From: Globisporangium splendens
Taxonomy: Eukaryota > Oomycota > Peronosporomycetes > Pythiales > Pythiaceae
DNA length: 64,000 nucleotides
Direction of reading: 5' to 3'
Assembly (NCBI GenBank): GCA_006386115.1
Contig: VFIW01000094.1
Coordinates: 97,211 to 161,210 of the forward strand
The notes beneath the pieces were generated by a model, which saw nothing but the letters and a program-made list of their open reading frames with translations, was not told the origin of the DNA and made no database searches. The translations under genes and the position numbers were made by a program. The first letter of the stretch is position 1. Every line of letters begins with the position of its first letter. Below, in pieces: positions 29,369-42,746 of this stretch.

Positions 29369-32300
29369 ATGCATCTGCTCAACCTGACGCTGCAACCCCC
29401 GTCGGGGATCAATCTCGCCGTGTACGGCAACTTCACGGGCCCGCAGGCGCAGGAGTTCGTCGTCGCGCGCGGCAACGTGCTGCAGCTGCTGCGTCCCGAC
29501 GAGACCGGACGCCTCGAGACCGTGATCTCGACCGAGGTGTTCGGCGTGATCCGCTCGGTGCACCCGTTCCGACTGACAGGCGGCACGCACGACTACCTCG
29601 TGCTCGGCTCGGACTCGGGCAAGATCGTCGTCGTCGAAGTGAACGCGGCCACGAACCAGTTTGAGGAGCGACAGAATGAGACGTACGGCAAGACCGGGTG
29701 CCGCCGCATCACGCCCGGACAGTACTTGGCTGTCGACCCAAAGGGCCGCGCGATCATGATCGGCGCCGTGGAGAAGCAGAAGCTCGTGTACGTGATGAAC
29801 CGCGACGCGTCGAACCGCCTCACGATCTCGTCGCCGCTCGAAGCGCACCGCTCGAATGCGATCCACTTTAGCATCGTCGGCATCGACGTTGGCTTTGAGA
29901 ATCCGATCTTTGCGTGCTTGGAGCTCGACTACGCAGAAGCCGACGCCGATCCGACGGGAAACGCTGCTCGTGAGACCGTCAAGACGCTGGTGTACTATGA
30001 ACTGGATCTTGGGTTGAATCACGTGACGAGACGATGGAGCGAACAGGTGATCCGCAGTGCCAACATGCTCGTTGCCGTGCCTGGTGGAAGCGATGGACCT
30101 GGCGGTGTATTGGTGCTCGGTGAAAACACGATTCAGTACAAGAACGAGAACCACCCGGAGCTGACGTGCATGATTCCACGACGAGAAGGAGAGACGCGCG
30201 ACATTCTGATCGTCTCAGCCGCCACGCACAAGCAGCGCGACTTGTTCTTCGTGCTCTTGCAGTCCGAGCTCGGGGATCTGTACAAGATCTCGCTGGATTA
30301 CTCGGGCAATGTCGTGCAGGAGATCAAGGTGCAGTTCTTTGACACTGTGCCCGTCGCGTCGTCGATGTGTATCACGAAGACCGGTCTCCTGTTTTGCGCG
30401 TCCGAGTTTTCCAACCATTATTTATTTCAGTTTCTCAGTATCGGAGAGGGCGACAACACGGCGCAGTCGTCGAGCTTATACATGGACACGTCCGAGTACC
30501 CGTCGTTCCCGCTGCGTAAATTGACCAACTTGGCGATGGCGAGCTGCCTGCAGAGTCTGAGTCCCGTGACGCAACTCATTGTCGATGACCTCGCGAACGA
30601 ACAGACACCGCAGATCTACGCGCTTTGCGGTCCGAGCAACCGATCAACGCTTCGAGTGCTGCGTCACGGTCTCCCAGTGACCGAGATGGCCGCGAGTCCA
30701 CTCCCGGGTGTCGCAAAGGCTGTGTGGTGCCTGAAAGAGTCATATGCTGATCCATACGACAAGTACATTGTCGTCAGCTTCGAAGACGCGACGCTCGTGC
30801 TTGAAGTCGGCGAAACGGTGGAAGAAGTGACCGAGTCAGGCTTTCTTCGCGACCACGGCTCGCTTCTCGTGACGCTCTTGGAAGACGATTCCATGCTGCA
30901 GGTGCATCAAAACGGTATCCGCCATGTCCGAAAGTTTCAGCCGGTGACAGAGTGGAAAGCTCCTGGTAAGAAGGTGATCGAGAAGTGCGCCGCCAACTCC
31001 AGACAGGTCGTAATCTCGCTCGCAGGTGGTGAAGTGATTTACTTTGAGCTCAATCCATCAGGCGATTTGGCGGAAAAGGGAAAGCTTGACCTTGGGTTTG
31101 AAGTCTCCAGTCTAGATGTTGGTGAAGTGCCAGAAGGGCGTCAGCGATTCCAGTTCCTTGCGATCGGAAGCTGGGATAACTCGGTTCGAATCCTCTCGCT
31201 CGATCCAAATGACTTGTTCCGCCAGAAATCGACGCTGGCGTTGACGTCGCACCCTCACACGCTGTGTCTCGCGCAATTGCAAAGCGAGACATCAACGGCA
31301 GACTCGGAGCTCTCGTCCCAGTCTCTGTATTTGAGCATTGGTCTCGACAATGGTGTGTTGCAGCAATCGCGCATTGATCCAATCACAGCCAACTTGACTG
31401 ACTCGCGATCGCGCTTCCTCGGCTCCAAACCTGTGAAGCTTTTCCGTGTGACAGTGGAAGGCAAGCGAGCGGTTCTCGCGTTGTCGAGTCGATCGTGGCT
31501 CTCGTACTTCCATCAGACTCGCCGTCACCTCACTCCGCTTTCGTGCGAATACCTTTCGTACGCGAGCTCCTTCAACTCGGAGCAATGTCCTGGCGGCATT
31601 GTGGCGTTGGCAGGCGAAGGAATGAAGATTTTTACGCTCGAACAACTTGGAGATACGTTCAACCAGCAAAAGGTGAATCTGCGCTACACGCCACGCAAAG
31701 CGGTTGTGCACGGTCCATCTCGCCGAGTAGTTATTATCGAAAGTGACCACAATGAATTTGGCGCTGCGTACAAGCGTGAACATGGATTGCCGATCCCAGA
31801 TGTGAAGAACTCGTCGTCGATGGATGATGAAGACGAGGAGGATGAAGCCACTGATGCGCTTGTGATTCCACGTGGCCCGATGCCAGCTGAAAAGAACAAG
31901 TGGGCATCGTGTGTGCGTATCTACGACCCTGTCTCGAGTCACACTGTTGTGTGTGAAGAGCTGGATGAAGACGAGCGAGCGAGAAGCATCGCGACATGCG
32001 TCTTCCATGATCGTGGTGGCGAAGCGTTTGTCATTGTCGGTACGGTGAAGAAAATGCAGTTGCACCCTCAAGTCGCCCCCGCAGGAGGGTACCTGCGTGT
32101 GTACCGTGTCGTGGAAGGCATGCAGTTGGTGTTGGTGCACACGACCGAGATTGATGACATTCCTCACGCCATGTGTGAGTTCCAAGGAAGATTGTTGGTA
32201 TCTGTGGGCAAGGCGCTTCGTATCTACGATTTGGGAAAGAAGAAGATGCTTCGTAAGTGCGAGAACCGCAACTTCCCGTCGATTCTCGTGGAGCTCAAGG

Positions 32301-33048
32301 CTGCAGGCGACCGCGTGTACGCTTCCGATATGCACGAATCGTTCCATTTTGTCAAGTACAAGAAGGACGAGAATCAGCTGATGGTGTTTGCCGACGATTG
32401 CGTACCTCGTTTCATCACGAGCAGCGTGCTGCTCGACTACGATACCTTGGCTGGCGGCGACAAGTTTGGTAACGTGTTCATTTCTAGACTCCCATCCGAA
32501 GTGTCGGACGAAATCGACAATCCTACGGGTAATCGAATTCTGTGGGACTCGGGTCTTCTCAACGGTGCCCCAAACAAGCTGGAACAGGTAAATCTCGCGG
32601 CACATCTAGTTTTGTTGCTGCGTGCTGTCACTGATGCATTGTTGCTGTTTGCTTTATTTTCTCTGCACAGGTTGCTCAATTCCATGTTGGCGAGGTCGTG
32701 ACGTCGATGGCTCGATCGAGCTTGGTCCCAGGCGGCATGGAAGCGATCATTTACGCGACGATCATGGGTCGAATCGGCGCGCTTGTGCCCTTCACGTCGC
32801 GTGAAGACGTCGACTTTTACACGCACCTGGAGATGTACATGCGCCAAGAGAAGCCACCTCTCTGTGGACGCGACCATCTCTCGTACCGCTCGTATTTTAT
32901 CCCAGTCAAGAACGTCACCGACGGAGACCTGTGCGAACAGTTTGTGTCGTTGAGTCCCGAGAAACAAAAGAGCGTCGCTGAAGACCTCGACCGCACGCCG
33001 TCCGAAGTGCTGAAGAAGCTGGAAGACATGCGCAACCGACTCCTGTAG
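29369..33048 (+). CDS. SF3B3: Splicing factor 3B subunit 3 (SAP130)
   Basis: Exons 29369-32587 and 32671-33048, intron 83 bp; 1,198 aa, close to the usual length. SF3B3 is a three-beta-propeller scaffold of the U2 snRNP SF3b complex, in the same superfamily as DDB1 and CPSF1. Diagnostic stretches run the whole length: MHLLNLTLQPPSGINLAVYG, VFGVIRSVHPFRLTGGTHDY, CRRITPGQYLAVDPKGRAIM, GAVEKQKLVYVMNRDA, RLTISSPLEAH, YYELDLGLNHVTRRW, VPGGSDGPGGVL, GETVEEVTESGFL, and in the second exon SMARSSLVPGGMEAIIYATI, MYMRQEKPPLCGRDHLSYRS. The second exon also holds the terminal YRSYFIPVKNVTDGDLCEQF. An acidic loop (DDEDEEDEATD) sits near residue 815. The gene ends 141 bp from the stop of the convergent PIGH gene. 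Confidence 0.97.
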
Positions 33049-33189
33049 TCTGGCGCATCTCGCAGACTTCATGCACCGCTCCCGATTTATCACAAGACGA
33101 GACCTAAAGGCGCGGGAATCAAAGCAAAGAGAAGACTTGGCGGTGTGCTGCTCTATGTTTTGTTTTTTTTGCTTTTTTTTTCTCAAAAA

Positions 33190-34056
33190 TCAAAAAGATG
33201 CAGGTGATACGAGACTCGATGGCAGCCTCATTTTCGTGCCATTGGGGAAAAGCATGGTCTTGAGTTCGCGGAAGATCTGCTGCACCACTGCCACTCGCGG
33301 GCGGAACGTCTGGACGATGATATCACACAAGCAAGTACACACAAACAGTAGCCATGACGTTAATGACAACAAAAGAACAAGATCATTTCTTTATCTTCTG
33401 ATCCTATCACATAGCATCGAAAGCAGCGTACCTCGAATGCGAGCACCATGCTGGCTTGGCCCTCGACCATGAACGCGACCGAGTACACAACGTCGGAAAA
33501 CGTGATGGCTTCGTTCACGACCACAGCGCAAATATCACAGCGATCGATAAACTAACAATATATGCGCAACATCAGCCATTAGATTCTGATCAGCTACATA
33601 CGGAGCTATCGTATGAACGCACCTTGACGGTTCTGGACCCGTTTCTCCGCTTTCGGATGAGCTTCACACCCAACGACGGCACGACAAGCACGGATTCTAG
33701 GAAGCAATTCAATCCATCAGGGCACTAATTAATCAGTCATTGAGCTCATAGCACTGCAAAGCGCACGCAGGACACATCAGAGTGGGGACTGTACCTTCAA
33801 TAATCGCGGCGCCAGAGGAGTGGAACAAGAGCAATGCCAACAGCGCCGCGGCGCATGCCACGTACCCCGCGTTGCGCCAGTGCCACGCGCGCCATGTGTA
33901 CACACTCACGAGCGACAGGCACCACAATGCGAAGGACGACAGTCTGCTCCTGTGTGATGCTGTTGTTGCGTCGGCGCCGGAGCGATGCAGACAGAACTCG
34001 ACGGCGTCATTCCCGAACACCTCCACGCGGAGATCCACTTGGCCGCTTCGAGCCAT
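33190..34056 (-). CDS. PIGH: GPI-GlcNAc transferase subunit H
   Basis: Four exons: 34056-33795, 33696-33623, 33551-33432 and 33309-33190; phases close for 191 aa. PIG-H is an accessory subunit of the ER-membrane complex that adds GlcNAc to phosphatidylinositol, the first step of GPI-anchor synthesis. Two hydrophobic segments in exon 1 (SFALWCLSLVSVYTWRAW and AGYVACAAALLALLLF) form the membrane hairpin. The PIG-H domain then reads ESVLVVPSLGVKLIRKRRNG, FIDRCDICAVVVNEAITFSD with VVYSVAFMV, and FRPRVAVVQQIFRELKTMLF at the end. The homology spans all exon junctions, which supports the splicing. The ATG at 34056 lies 186 bp from the divergent AlkB-like gene. Confidence 0.88.
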
Positions 34057-34242
34057 CTTGAAAGCAATTTCCTGATCACAGTTTGCATGACGATGCCCAT
34101 GCATAGCGTGGCACACACTACATTTGCAGTCAACACACTAGTTTAGGATATTCGCAATGCTTGATATCGAACTATAAATTGCCACCTTATTTCAGGACGC
34201 GTTGCATGTCATTGTCACGAACTTGCCTTTCACAAAGCGAAA

Positions 34243-35208
34243 ATGACGACCAAGCGCAAGGTGGAGCGCATTCTCGAGAAGAAGCACCAGCACCCCGTGG
34301 ACGAGCATGAGCTCGATCTCTTCCTGAACACAACGGAGGTCCCATCGGAGCAGCTCACTGCAGCCGACGCGCTTGCGAGCGAGACGCCTGTCACGTCACT
34401 GGCGGCTCCAGACTCGGTCGGGAAGCCGCTCAAGTCGCCAGCATCACCAAGCGCTACAGACAGCACCAGTGTCGTTGATGACAAGGAGAATGCATCGGAA
34501 TCAAATGAAAATGGGGTGGAAAGTTCGTCGCTATCAACCATTGAGTTCCTGCCTGGGATGGTGCTGCTCAAGAACTTTTTGTCGCCTTCAGAGCAGCAGC
34601 AACTGGTGGACGATGCCCAGCGACTCGGGTTGAGCAAGGGTGGCTTTTACAAACCAACGTACGCGAGTGGTGCGAAATGCCGGTTGCATCAAATGTGTCT
34701 CGGGCGTCACTGGAACGTCGTCACAGAGCAGTACGAGCAAGTGCGCACGAACTTTGACCACGTACCTGTGCTCCCGTTGCCGGCATTATGGAGCGACCTG
34801 GCGGTGAAGAGCCTGGATGCCGCAAAAGCGCTTGATCCTCGCGTGATGGGCGAGTGCAAGGGCATGAACCCCGACATCTGTGTCGTCAATTACTACAAGA
34901 AAGCGGGGCGCAATGGCATGCACATCGACAAGGACGAGAGCGAAGAAGCCATGGCCATGGGCTCGCCTGTGATCTCGTTCTCCATCGGGTCTGCAGCCGA
35001 GTTTGCGTTCATCGACCACTACCCGGAAGGACAGGAGGCCGTGCCCGTCGTGCGGCTGGAGACGGGCGACGTGCTCGTGTTTGGTGGCCCGTCTCGGAGA
35101 GTGGTGCACGCATTGACGCGCGTGTACCCAAACACGCAGCCCGAGTGGCTTCGTATGCGACCCGGACGCCTGAACTTCACATTCCGCGAGTACAAACCAA
35201 CCGAATGA
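34243..35208 (+). CDS. AlkB-like 2-oxoglutarate/Fe(II) dioxygenase (ALKBH1-type)
   Basis: Single exon, 321 aa. AlkB enzymes oxidatively remove methyl groups from DNA or RNA bases. A basic start (MTTKRKVERILEKKHQH) and a disordered Ser/Ala/Glu-rich region reach about residue 100. The core begins EFLPGMVLLKNFLSPSEQQQ. The iron triad is H227 and D229 (NGMHIDKDESE) and H289 (RRVVHALTRVY); the 2-oxoglutarate clamp is R309 in RLNFTFREY. PDICVVNYYKKAGRNG and PVISFSIGSAAEFAF are further AlkB signatures. All catalytic residues are present. The HxD spacing and long nucleotide-recognition lid fit the ALKBH1/bacterial AlkB branch; the substrate cannot be stated. Confidence 0.9.
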   Translation: MTTKRKVERILEKKHQHPVDEHELDLFLNTTEVPSEQLTAADALASETPVTSLAAPDSVGKPLKSPASPSATDSTSVVDDKENASESNENGVESSSLSTIEFLPGMVLLKNFLSPSEQQQLVDDAQRLGLSKGGFYKPTYASGAKCRLHQMCLGRHWNVVTEQYEQVRTNFDHVPVLPLPALWSDLAVKSLDAAKALDPRVMGECKGMNPDICVVNYYKKAGRNGMHIDKDESEEAMAMGSPVISFSIGSAAEFAFIDHYPEGQEAVPVVRLETGDVLVFGGPSRRVVHALTRVYPNTQPEWLRMRPGRLNFTFREYKPTE

Positions 35209-37102
<1,894 letters not shown>

Positions 37103-38081
37103 GATCATGCGGTCTCTCGAGTGGACTGTCTGGGGTGAGGATACGACCTGGAAGACAGTAGGGATCGTTTTGAGCCAGCCACATTTGATTCCTATGAATG
37201 GCTGGCACAAAGCAGGTGTCGACCACGCAGTTCATTTGTTCACTCCACATGACCGCGTTTCATAATGAACAAACATAATTAACACATTCGATTTCTTTTG
37301 GAGTTGAGTGAGTTGGACAATAAATTCAAAATTGCCATTCAGTCGAGGCACGAATCGAAGTATTGCAGGCATTGATCGAAGCATGCCACTTCGGGGTTTG
37401 CAATCATGATGCACGGCGCTGGCAGAGTGTGTCTCCAGACCATGGGTGGCAACAGCACTAAATTGACCTGCATTGGTATTTTCTTCCACTGGCAGTGCAG
37501 CCATGAACGAGATGCCTACACTGGTCCATGCATCTGCTTTTTTATGGTGTCTTCCTTGTCTGATGCCGCATGTTCAATGCGATTTCTGAACAGCAAAATC
37601 AAGATCGCTCGCTCAGGTAAACGCGTCCAGCATCTTTCATCACACGCTCTTATAAACGAATGTCGCAGTGCTTGCGCAACTCGTATCTAGTAAAGTGACC
37701 TTTCCCCTTAAATGCGAACACTGTAACCTCATTTCGTGTCTGCAGCACAGTAAAGCATGTCATATATTGTTCTATATCGTTTTAAAAGGGAGTTGATTTT
37801 TAAAGGTAGTGTCCTTCACGAAGAAAGGCGAAAATAATGAAAGAGTGCAATATATCTTGTATATTATGATGCTAATTTAAGAGAATATAATATTTCGCAA
37901 TACATCAAGACACCAAACCAATTACCCTCACCACTCGATCAGATCCAGCACCTGTTGAAATGCTGGTGGCGCTTAACCTTCGCTAACGCCCTTCAACCTC
38001 CACCTTCCAAGAAAAAAATCATGAATGCACACCTCATCATTCTCCGATTTTCCCCGCAAGCAAGAGGAAGCGTCGACCAAG
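37103..38081. other. Intergenic between alpha-tubulin and GH30 copy 3
   Basis: No gene. AT-rich from about 37700. The last 110 bp match the 5' flank of GH30 copy 1 (shared TCCACCTTCCAAGAAAA), marking the 5' limit of the duplicated unit near 37975. Confidence 0.55.
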
Positions 38082-40136
38082 ATGGCCGCCGCCGGACAGA
38101 ACAAGGCGGCGCCGCGCACGCAGTACGGCACGAGTTCGCTCGCGAGCGACGACGCGCTCGGCGGTGCCAGTGCGCGCCGCAGCCGGATCGTGAAATGGGG
38201 CGTGACGGCGCTCGTCGCGGTCGCTGGTGCGGTGCTCATCGCGTTGGCGGTTACGCGCTCTGGCGACTCCACCACGCCGTCTGCGACAGCGTCCACCTCC
38301 ACTGGCGGTGTTGTCGTGGGAGCGGGTGTGGGAGCGAGCGTGCTCGGCTGGCAAAGCTCGTACATCAACGGCGAGAAGAAGATGATGGAGCCGATCACGG
38401 GACTCAAGTGGAAGAAGCGCGCCGAGTCAGCATCGAGTACTTCGTTTATTGCGGTGGATGCGAGCAATAAATTCCAGGAAATGCTCGGCTTTGGCGGTGC
38501 GTTTACGGAAGCCGCGGCGTTACAATTCGCCAAGTTGTCGCCAGAGAAGCAGGAGGAGGTGTTGAAGTTGTACTTTGACAAGGAAGACGGCGCTGCGTAT
38601 GAGTTCGGTCGTGTCCCGATGGGTTCGTGCGACTTCTCTGTGGGCTCGTACAGCTTTGACGATGTCGCCAACGATACTACAATGAGTCATTTCGACAGCA
38701 GTGTAGATCATGACACGAAGCTGCTGATCCCGTTCATCCAGCGCGCGCTCGAAAAGAACCCGAAGCTCAAGATGTTTTTGGCGCCGTGGAGCCCACCGGC
38801 GTGGATGAAACGTGGAAGTGAAGAGTATGTGCCAAGCATACTCGGATCCGTGACTCCAGTGGGGTTGCGCGATGATGCTCGAGAAGCTTGGGCGTTGTAT
38901 TTCTCCAAGTTCATCTCTGCGTACAAGAACCACGGCATCAGCTTTTGGGGTCTCACTCCTCAGAACGAACCGGAATTTGCGGCTCCATGGGAAGCGTGTG
39001 GGTATAATGCCTCGTATCAAGCAGAGTTTGTTGGGAGCTTCCTTGGTCCAGTGATTAAGCGCGACCACCCAGACGTGAAGATTATGGTGTTTGATCACAA
39101 CCGTGACAACGTTTACCATTGGGCAGATACCATTTTCAACCACCCTGAAGCCAGCAAGTACGTGGATGGAATCGCTTTCCACTGGTATGACGGCGAGCGC
39201 GTGATGGATGGTGTTGAATTTCACGAGCATCTAAATGACACTCACTATGTGGACGAGAGTCGTTTCATCCTCGCTACTGAGAGTTGCAACTGCCCTGGCG
39301 TTGCAAATGGAACCCAAGCGTGGTTCCGTGGTCAACGGTACGCACACGACATGATCGCTGATTTCAACAACTGGGTCGTTGGTTGGGTCGACTGGAACTT
39401 GATCTTGGATCACACAGGTGGTCCAAACCACCTGGGCAACAACTGCGATGCGCCGATCATCATCGACGAGACGGACAAGGACTACTATTTGCAGCCAATG
39501 TATTACTTCATCAAGCACTTCTCCAAGTTTGTTCCTCCTGGATCGCGCCGCATCTCCACGGACGTCTCTGCGACGTTCAAGGAGCCTGGCGATGCACAGT
39601 TGTACGTAAACTATCCTGCCGAGTTGCACACGTGCGACAACAGCGCTCGCCAGGCTATTCACAAGACGGACGACAACAAGCTTCAGGTCACTGGCACTCC
39701 GTTCTGCATCGATCTGCTTCGACCCGATTGGGTGAACCGCCAGGTGTCATTGGTGGAATGCCAATACACCTCTCAATCGTGGACGTTCGAATCGAATGGC
39801 AAAATTCGTATGGCTGGTTACTGCCTTGCGCTGAACCACGGCTCGACTGCAGACGGGGTTCGTGTGACAGTGAACCCGTGCAGTGACAGTGAAGAACCGC
39901 CACACGAGTTGTGGAACTTCAAGAACGGCTCGATGTACTCGTCGGCGTCTCCGAAGTGCGTGACGGCTGGTTACTCGTTCGTCCAGTCTGTTGGCTTTGT
40001 CACCCCTGAGAACAAGAAGGTGCTCGTGGTGCTGAACGAGAACACGGAAGACGCTGAGTTCGAGCTGCAATACGGCGACTTGTCATTGGAGACTGTGATC
40101 CCCCAAGGCGCAATTCAAACGTTCACGTGGGAATAA
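38082..40136 (+). CDS. GH30 glycoside hydrolase with lectin-like insert, copy 3
   Basis: Intact, 684 aa from ATG 38082 (MAAAGQNKAAPRTQYG); an in-frame ATG at 38025 would add 19 residues not seen in other copies. Same layout as copy 1: basic tail, one membrane span (WGVTALVAVAGAVLIALAV), Ser/Thr linker, barrel with TPQNEP acid/base and FILATES nucleophile Glu, ricin-B-like insert with SQSWTF and HELWNF, then terminal beta-strands. The lectin insert and C-terminus are identical in protein sequence to copy 1. Differences cluster between about residues 300 and 385 (for example EACGYNASYQAEF here against EACEYNAPYEAEF). It is opposite in strand to copies 1 and 2, and its 3' flank is unrelated to theirs. 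Confidence 0.92.
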   Translation: MAAAGQNKAAPRTQYGTSSLASDDALGGASARRSRIVKWGVTALVAVAGAVLIALAVTRSGDSTTPSATASTSTGGVVVGAGVGASVLGWQSSYINGEKKMMEPITGLKWKKRAESASSTSFIAVDASNKFQEMLGFGGAFTEAAALQFAKLSPEKQEEVLKLYFDKEDGAAYEFGRVPMGSCDFSVGSYSFDDVANDTTMSHFDSSVDHDTKLLIPFIQRALEKNPKLKMFLAPWSPPAWMKRGSEEYVPSILGSVTPVGLRDDAREAWALYFSKFISAYKNHGISFWGLTPQNEPEFAAPWEACGYNASYQAEFVGSFLGPVIKRDHPDVKIMVFDHNRDNVYHWADTIFNHPEASKYVDGIAFHWYDGERVMDGVEFHEHLNDTHYVDESRFILATESCNCPGVANGTQAWFRGQRYAHDMIADFNNWVVGWVDWNLILDHTGGPNHLGNNCDAPIIIDETDKDYYLQPMYYFIKHFSKFVPPGSRRISTDVSATFKEPGDAQLYVNYPAELHTCDNSARQAIHKTDDNKLQVTGTPFCIDLLRPDWVNRQVSLVECQYTSQSWTFESNGKIRMAGYCLALNHGSTADGVRVTVNPCSDSEEPPHELWNFKNGSMYSSASPKCVTAGYSFVQSVGFVTPENKKVLVVLNENTEDAEFELQYGDLSLETVIPQGAIQTFTWE

Positions 40137-40460
40137 ATCGCGAGAAAAGGACTATAAAGCTGGGTCTGAAGACGGATGACCCACTGCTGGTTTGCTTACT
40201 GAACCGTTGCGCGAGCGTGTAGAGCTGTTTGACCATGATGTCCAGTTTTGTTGGCATCCAGCAAGACCCAGACCAACACCGAAACTCATGCCAGATCTGT
40301 TCTAGACCCAACATCACAATCTTCCATCCTAAATTGGCTACAACCAATTTTCTCTACCTTGCATTGCAATAATGGCGTCTTTGTGAGCCTCTAAACGGGT
40401 TTGTGAGTGTTGGTCTTCATTCGATCTTCTTGCAGAGAATTTGACGTGGTGCTCTCAACA
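40137..40460. other. Intergenic, start of the left repeat arm
   Basis: No gene. The left inverted-repeat arm begins at about 40356, so the last 100 bp are also found in reverse at 49005-49109 and presumably hold the GNAT promoter. Confidence 0.6.
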
Positions 40461-42746
40461 ATGGAGACGCATGCGTCGCTGCCACCGCAATGCGCCGTGT
40501 GCAACCACCGCCACGAGCAGGTGAGTGTGTGTGTACATGTGGGCACTGCACATGGATGGCGAGCTGCTGCTCTTGCGTCTCAGGCGATCTTGCGTCTCAG
40601 GCGCTCTTCCCGTTTCTGTGAGTCCTGTGTCGGAGAACTCGCAGTCGCTGGATTTGCGGGTGCGCCTTCTCTGGATGGGGAGTGTGCCGGCGTCATGTTC
40701 TCGTGAAAAAAGTCGTGTCCAACGGAACGCAAGCAGAGCTGACAGAGTTTATGACTGTGTGTCTTGTTATTGTTTCTGTGTGCATGTGCATGCGACGCTC
40801 GGGTTTGTGCGCTGAAGGGGGTCAAGTGTCCCATCTGCGGCCATGTTGGCAAAAGCCGCTTCTTCCAGAAGCTGCAGGTACGCTTACGTCCGGCGTTAAA
40901 GTTGCTGTCATAGACAATCCTTTTGGATCTGTGACCCGGTCTCGCTTACGTTTGTGTCATGCTGCTGATGTAAACAGAGTGCCGAGTCGGTCGATTTATT
41001 CAGCGTGCAAGCAGTGGATTGCTTCGCCGGCCACACCACGATCCAGCACGTAAACAGAGGCTTCTGGAGCTTTATGAAAATCCTGAGAGCCCACATCTTT
41101 CCTGACAATCCGACAGAATACGAGGACGACTCAAGGTGCCGGCATCTGATCGCATTCGGTATGCGTTTCGAGTCCTTCGACTGCAGGTCATGCGCTGTTT
41201 CATGGCGTTCACGTCGTTTGTGTTGACCTTTTATTTTCGTTTAGTTGGTGATTCTCCGATCGGTATGGGACGGTGGCGGATATCTCAAGATGTTGATGGT
41301 GTCGCCGGCAGCACTACCGTCGTGGTCATCGAACAATTTGGGATCCTCGCGTCCAAGCGGCAGCAGGGCTACGGCACCAAGTTCCTGCGACGAATAGTCG
41401 AGGTACTTACTGCATGCGTAGGAATGTTTGCGCTTCAGCGCAGGATAAGCATTGATATGCGTAGGTGGATAGTAGATGTCTGAGCAGGAGCCACCCTCAC
41501 TCACTCACTTTTTTTTTTGCATTTGTGTCTCGCATGCTTTACAGGATGTCAGCAGCAAGCTCACCCAGATGCGTCTGCGCGTACCAGCGCTTGTCGCGTA
41601 CGTCCGAGACACGAACGAGACGGCTCTGCCGGCCGTGAACGTCTTCCAAGCGTGCGGCTTCGCGCTCGACCCGCAGCGACACGGCACGTCGGACATGTCC
41701 TGTTTGCGACTGAGTCTCACCAAGTCGGCCGAGTCGACCAGCGAGTAAGTTGACTTAACGTCCAGCCAACGTCCGGCAACAGCAGCCAAAGTGGAAGTAG
41801 ATGCAGAGAGAAAGGCAATTGCGAGAGTGATTTCGAACGGCGTTCTTAGTCCACAGACAGACAGGGAGGCCAATTGCGCACTCCCTGGGGTGACTTCAAC
41901 TTGCCCGACTTAATTGCCCTAGCGAACACTGCTGGACTTGGATGGCAGCAGCAGCAGACAGGGAGCCAAATTGCCAGAACACCTTCGAAATTTTTGCATG
42001 AGCAAAGTAGAACACCTTCACTGATCCCAAGCAGCAGTGTGTGGAGTGAAGTCAACTCGAGGCTTGTCTCGCGCCTTTTTTCTCTCTCTCTCTCTTGAAG
42101 GATCATTTGGCTGCTGGTATAGAGTCTGCTCTGCTTTACTCCAAGTGTGCAGACAAACTATTTTCTTCTTGTATAGTAAAATGGCACATGAGCGCGATGT
42201 CTGGCCCAGCATGGCTCCCTCTCTCACCGCGATGTTCTTGTCCCTTTTTCCGCTCTGGAGTCATTTTTGAGGACAGTAAACATTATGAAAGACCCAACGA
42301 ACCGCAAATCTAGTCGCAATAAGAGACCCACTCTCTATGCAGACAGACAGCTAATAATCTCCCCTACTGACCGAGCGCATCCCCCTCATCTCGATCCATT
42401 TTTCTCTTTTCCAAGCATGCTGGACACCGACCGGATTCGATTTTCTGCCTCTCTGCTTTGATTCACAGCAACAAGGAGCTGCTGCAAAAGAAAGGAAGGT
42501 GGCTGTCGCGCCATTCTGTACATCGTAGATGCATGGGAACACAAGCAGAACAGCAGATCAATATGGCAATATGATCGTCATTGACTGTCGAGTGTGGGAC
42601 GATCGCAATGAACGGATCCATGGGTGGATGACTCGGAGCTTCGAGGACGTGATCATGGTCTGCTCCTGAAGCGAATGATGGTCGACCAGATTCTGCTTCT
42701 CTTGTCCTGTGAACGCTTGTCGCACTCAACTGCATACAGTACCCCT
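40356..42746 (+). repeat. Left arm of a 2.4-kb inverted repeat
   Basis: Base-by-base reading shows it is the reverse complement of 46734-49109, with scattered substitutions and short indels. The outer boundary is at ACCTTG (40356 / 49109) and the inner boundary at TACCCCT (42746 / 46734). It contains the GNAT gene (40461-41748) and about 1 kb of non-coding DNA, including CAG and CTGT runs. Arms are separated by about 4 kb. Confidence 0.95.
40461..41748 (+). CDS. GNAT-family acetyltransferase with N-terminal zinc motif, left copy
   Basis: Five exons: 40461-40520, 40818-40877, 40978-41158, 41245-41402 and 41545-41748; phases close for 220 aa. GNAT enzymes transfer acetyl from acetyl-CoA to amines. 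Exons 1 and 2 together make CAVCNHRHEQGVKCPICGH, two C-x2-C pairs that look like a treble-clef zinc site. A linker with FWSFMKILRAHIFP follows. The GNAT core comes next: LIAFVGDSPIGMGRWRI across the exon 3/4 junction, VVVIEQFGILASKRQQGYGT (acetyl-CoA loop R-x-x-G-x-G), and FQACGFALDPQRHG, the family terminal motif. The first intron (297 bp) is the least certain. Substrate unknown. Both copies keep the same exon lengths. Confidence 0.8.

Noticed and set aside
31183..31196. tRNA B-box-like GGTTCGAATCC
   Set aside because: It lies inside the SF3B3 coding sequence and has no acceptor stem or A box.
31292..32605. 437-codon antisense frame over SF3B3, and similar long antisense frames over CDK7, alpha-tubulin, the SLC1 gene and all GH30 copies
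   Set aside because: They mirror codons of strongly biased genes (G/C third positions suppress stops on the other strand) and show no motifs.
37975..40136. GH30 duplication as a retrogene event
   Set aside because: Intronless copies fit, but shared non-transcribed-looking flanks on both sides of copy 1 and no poly-A tract favour segmental duplication or conversion.
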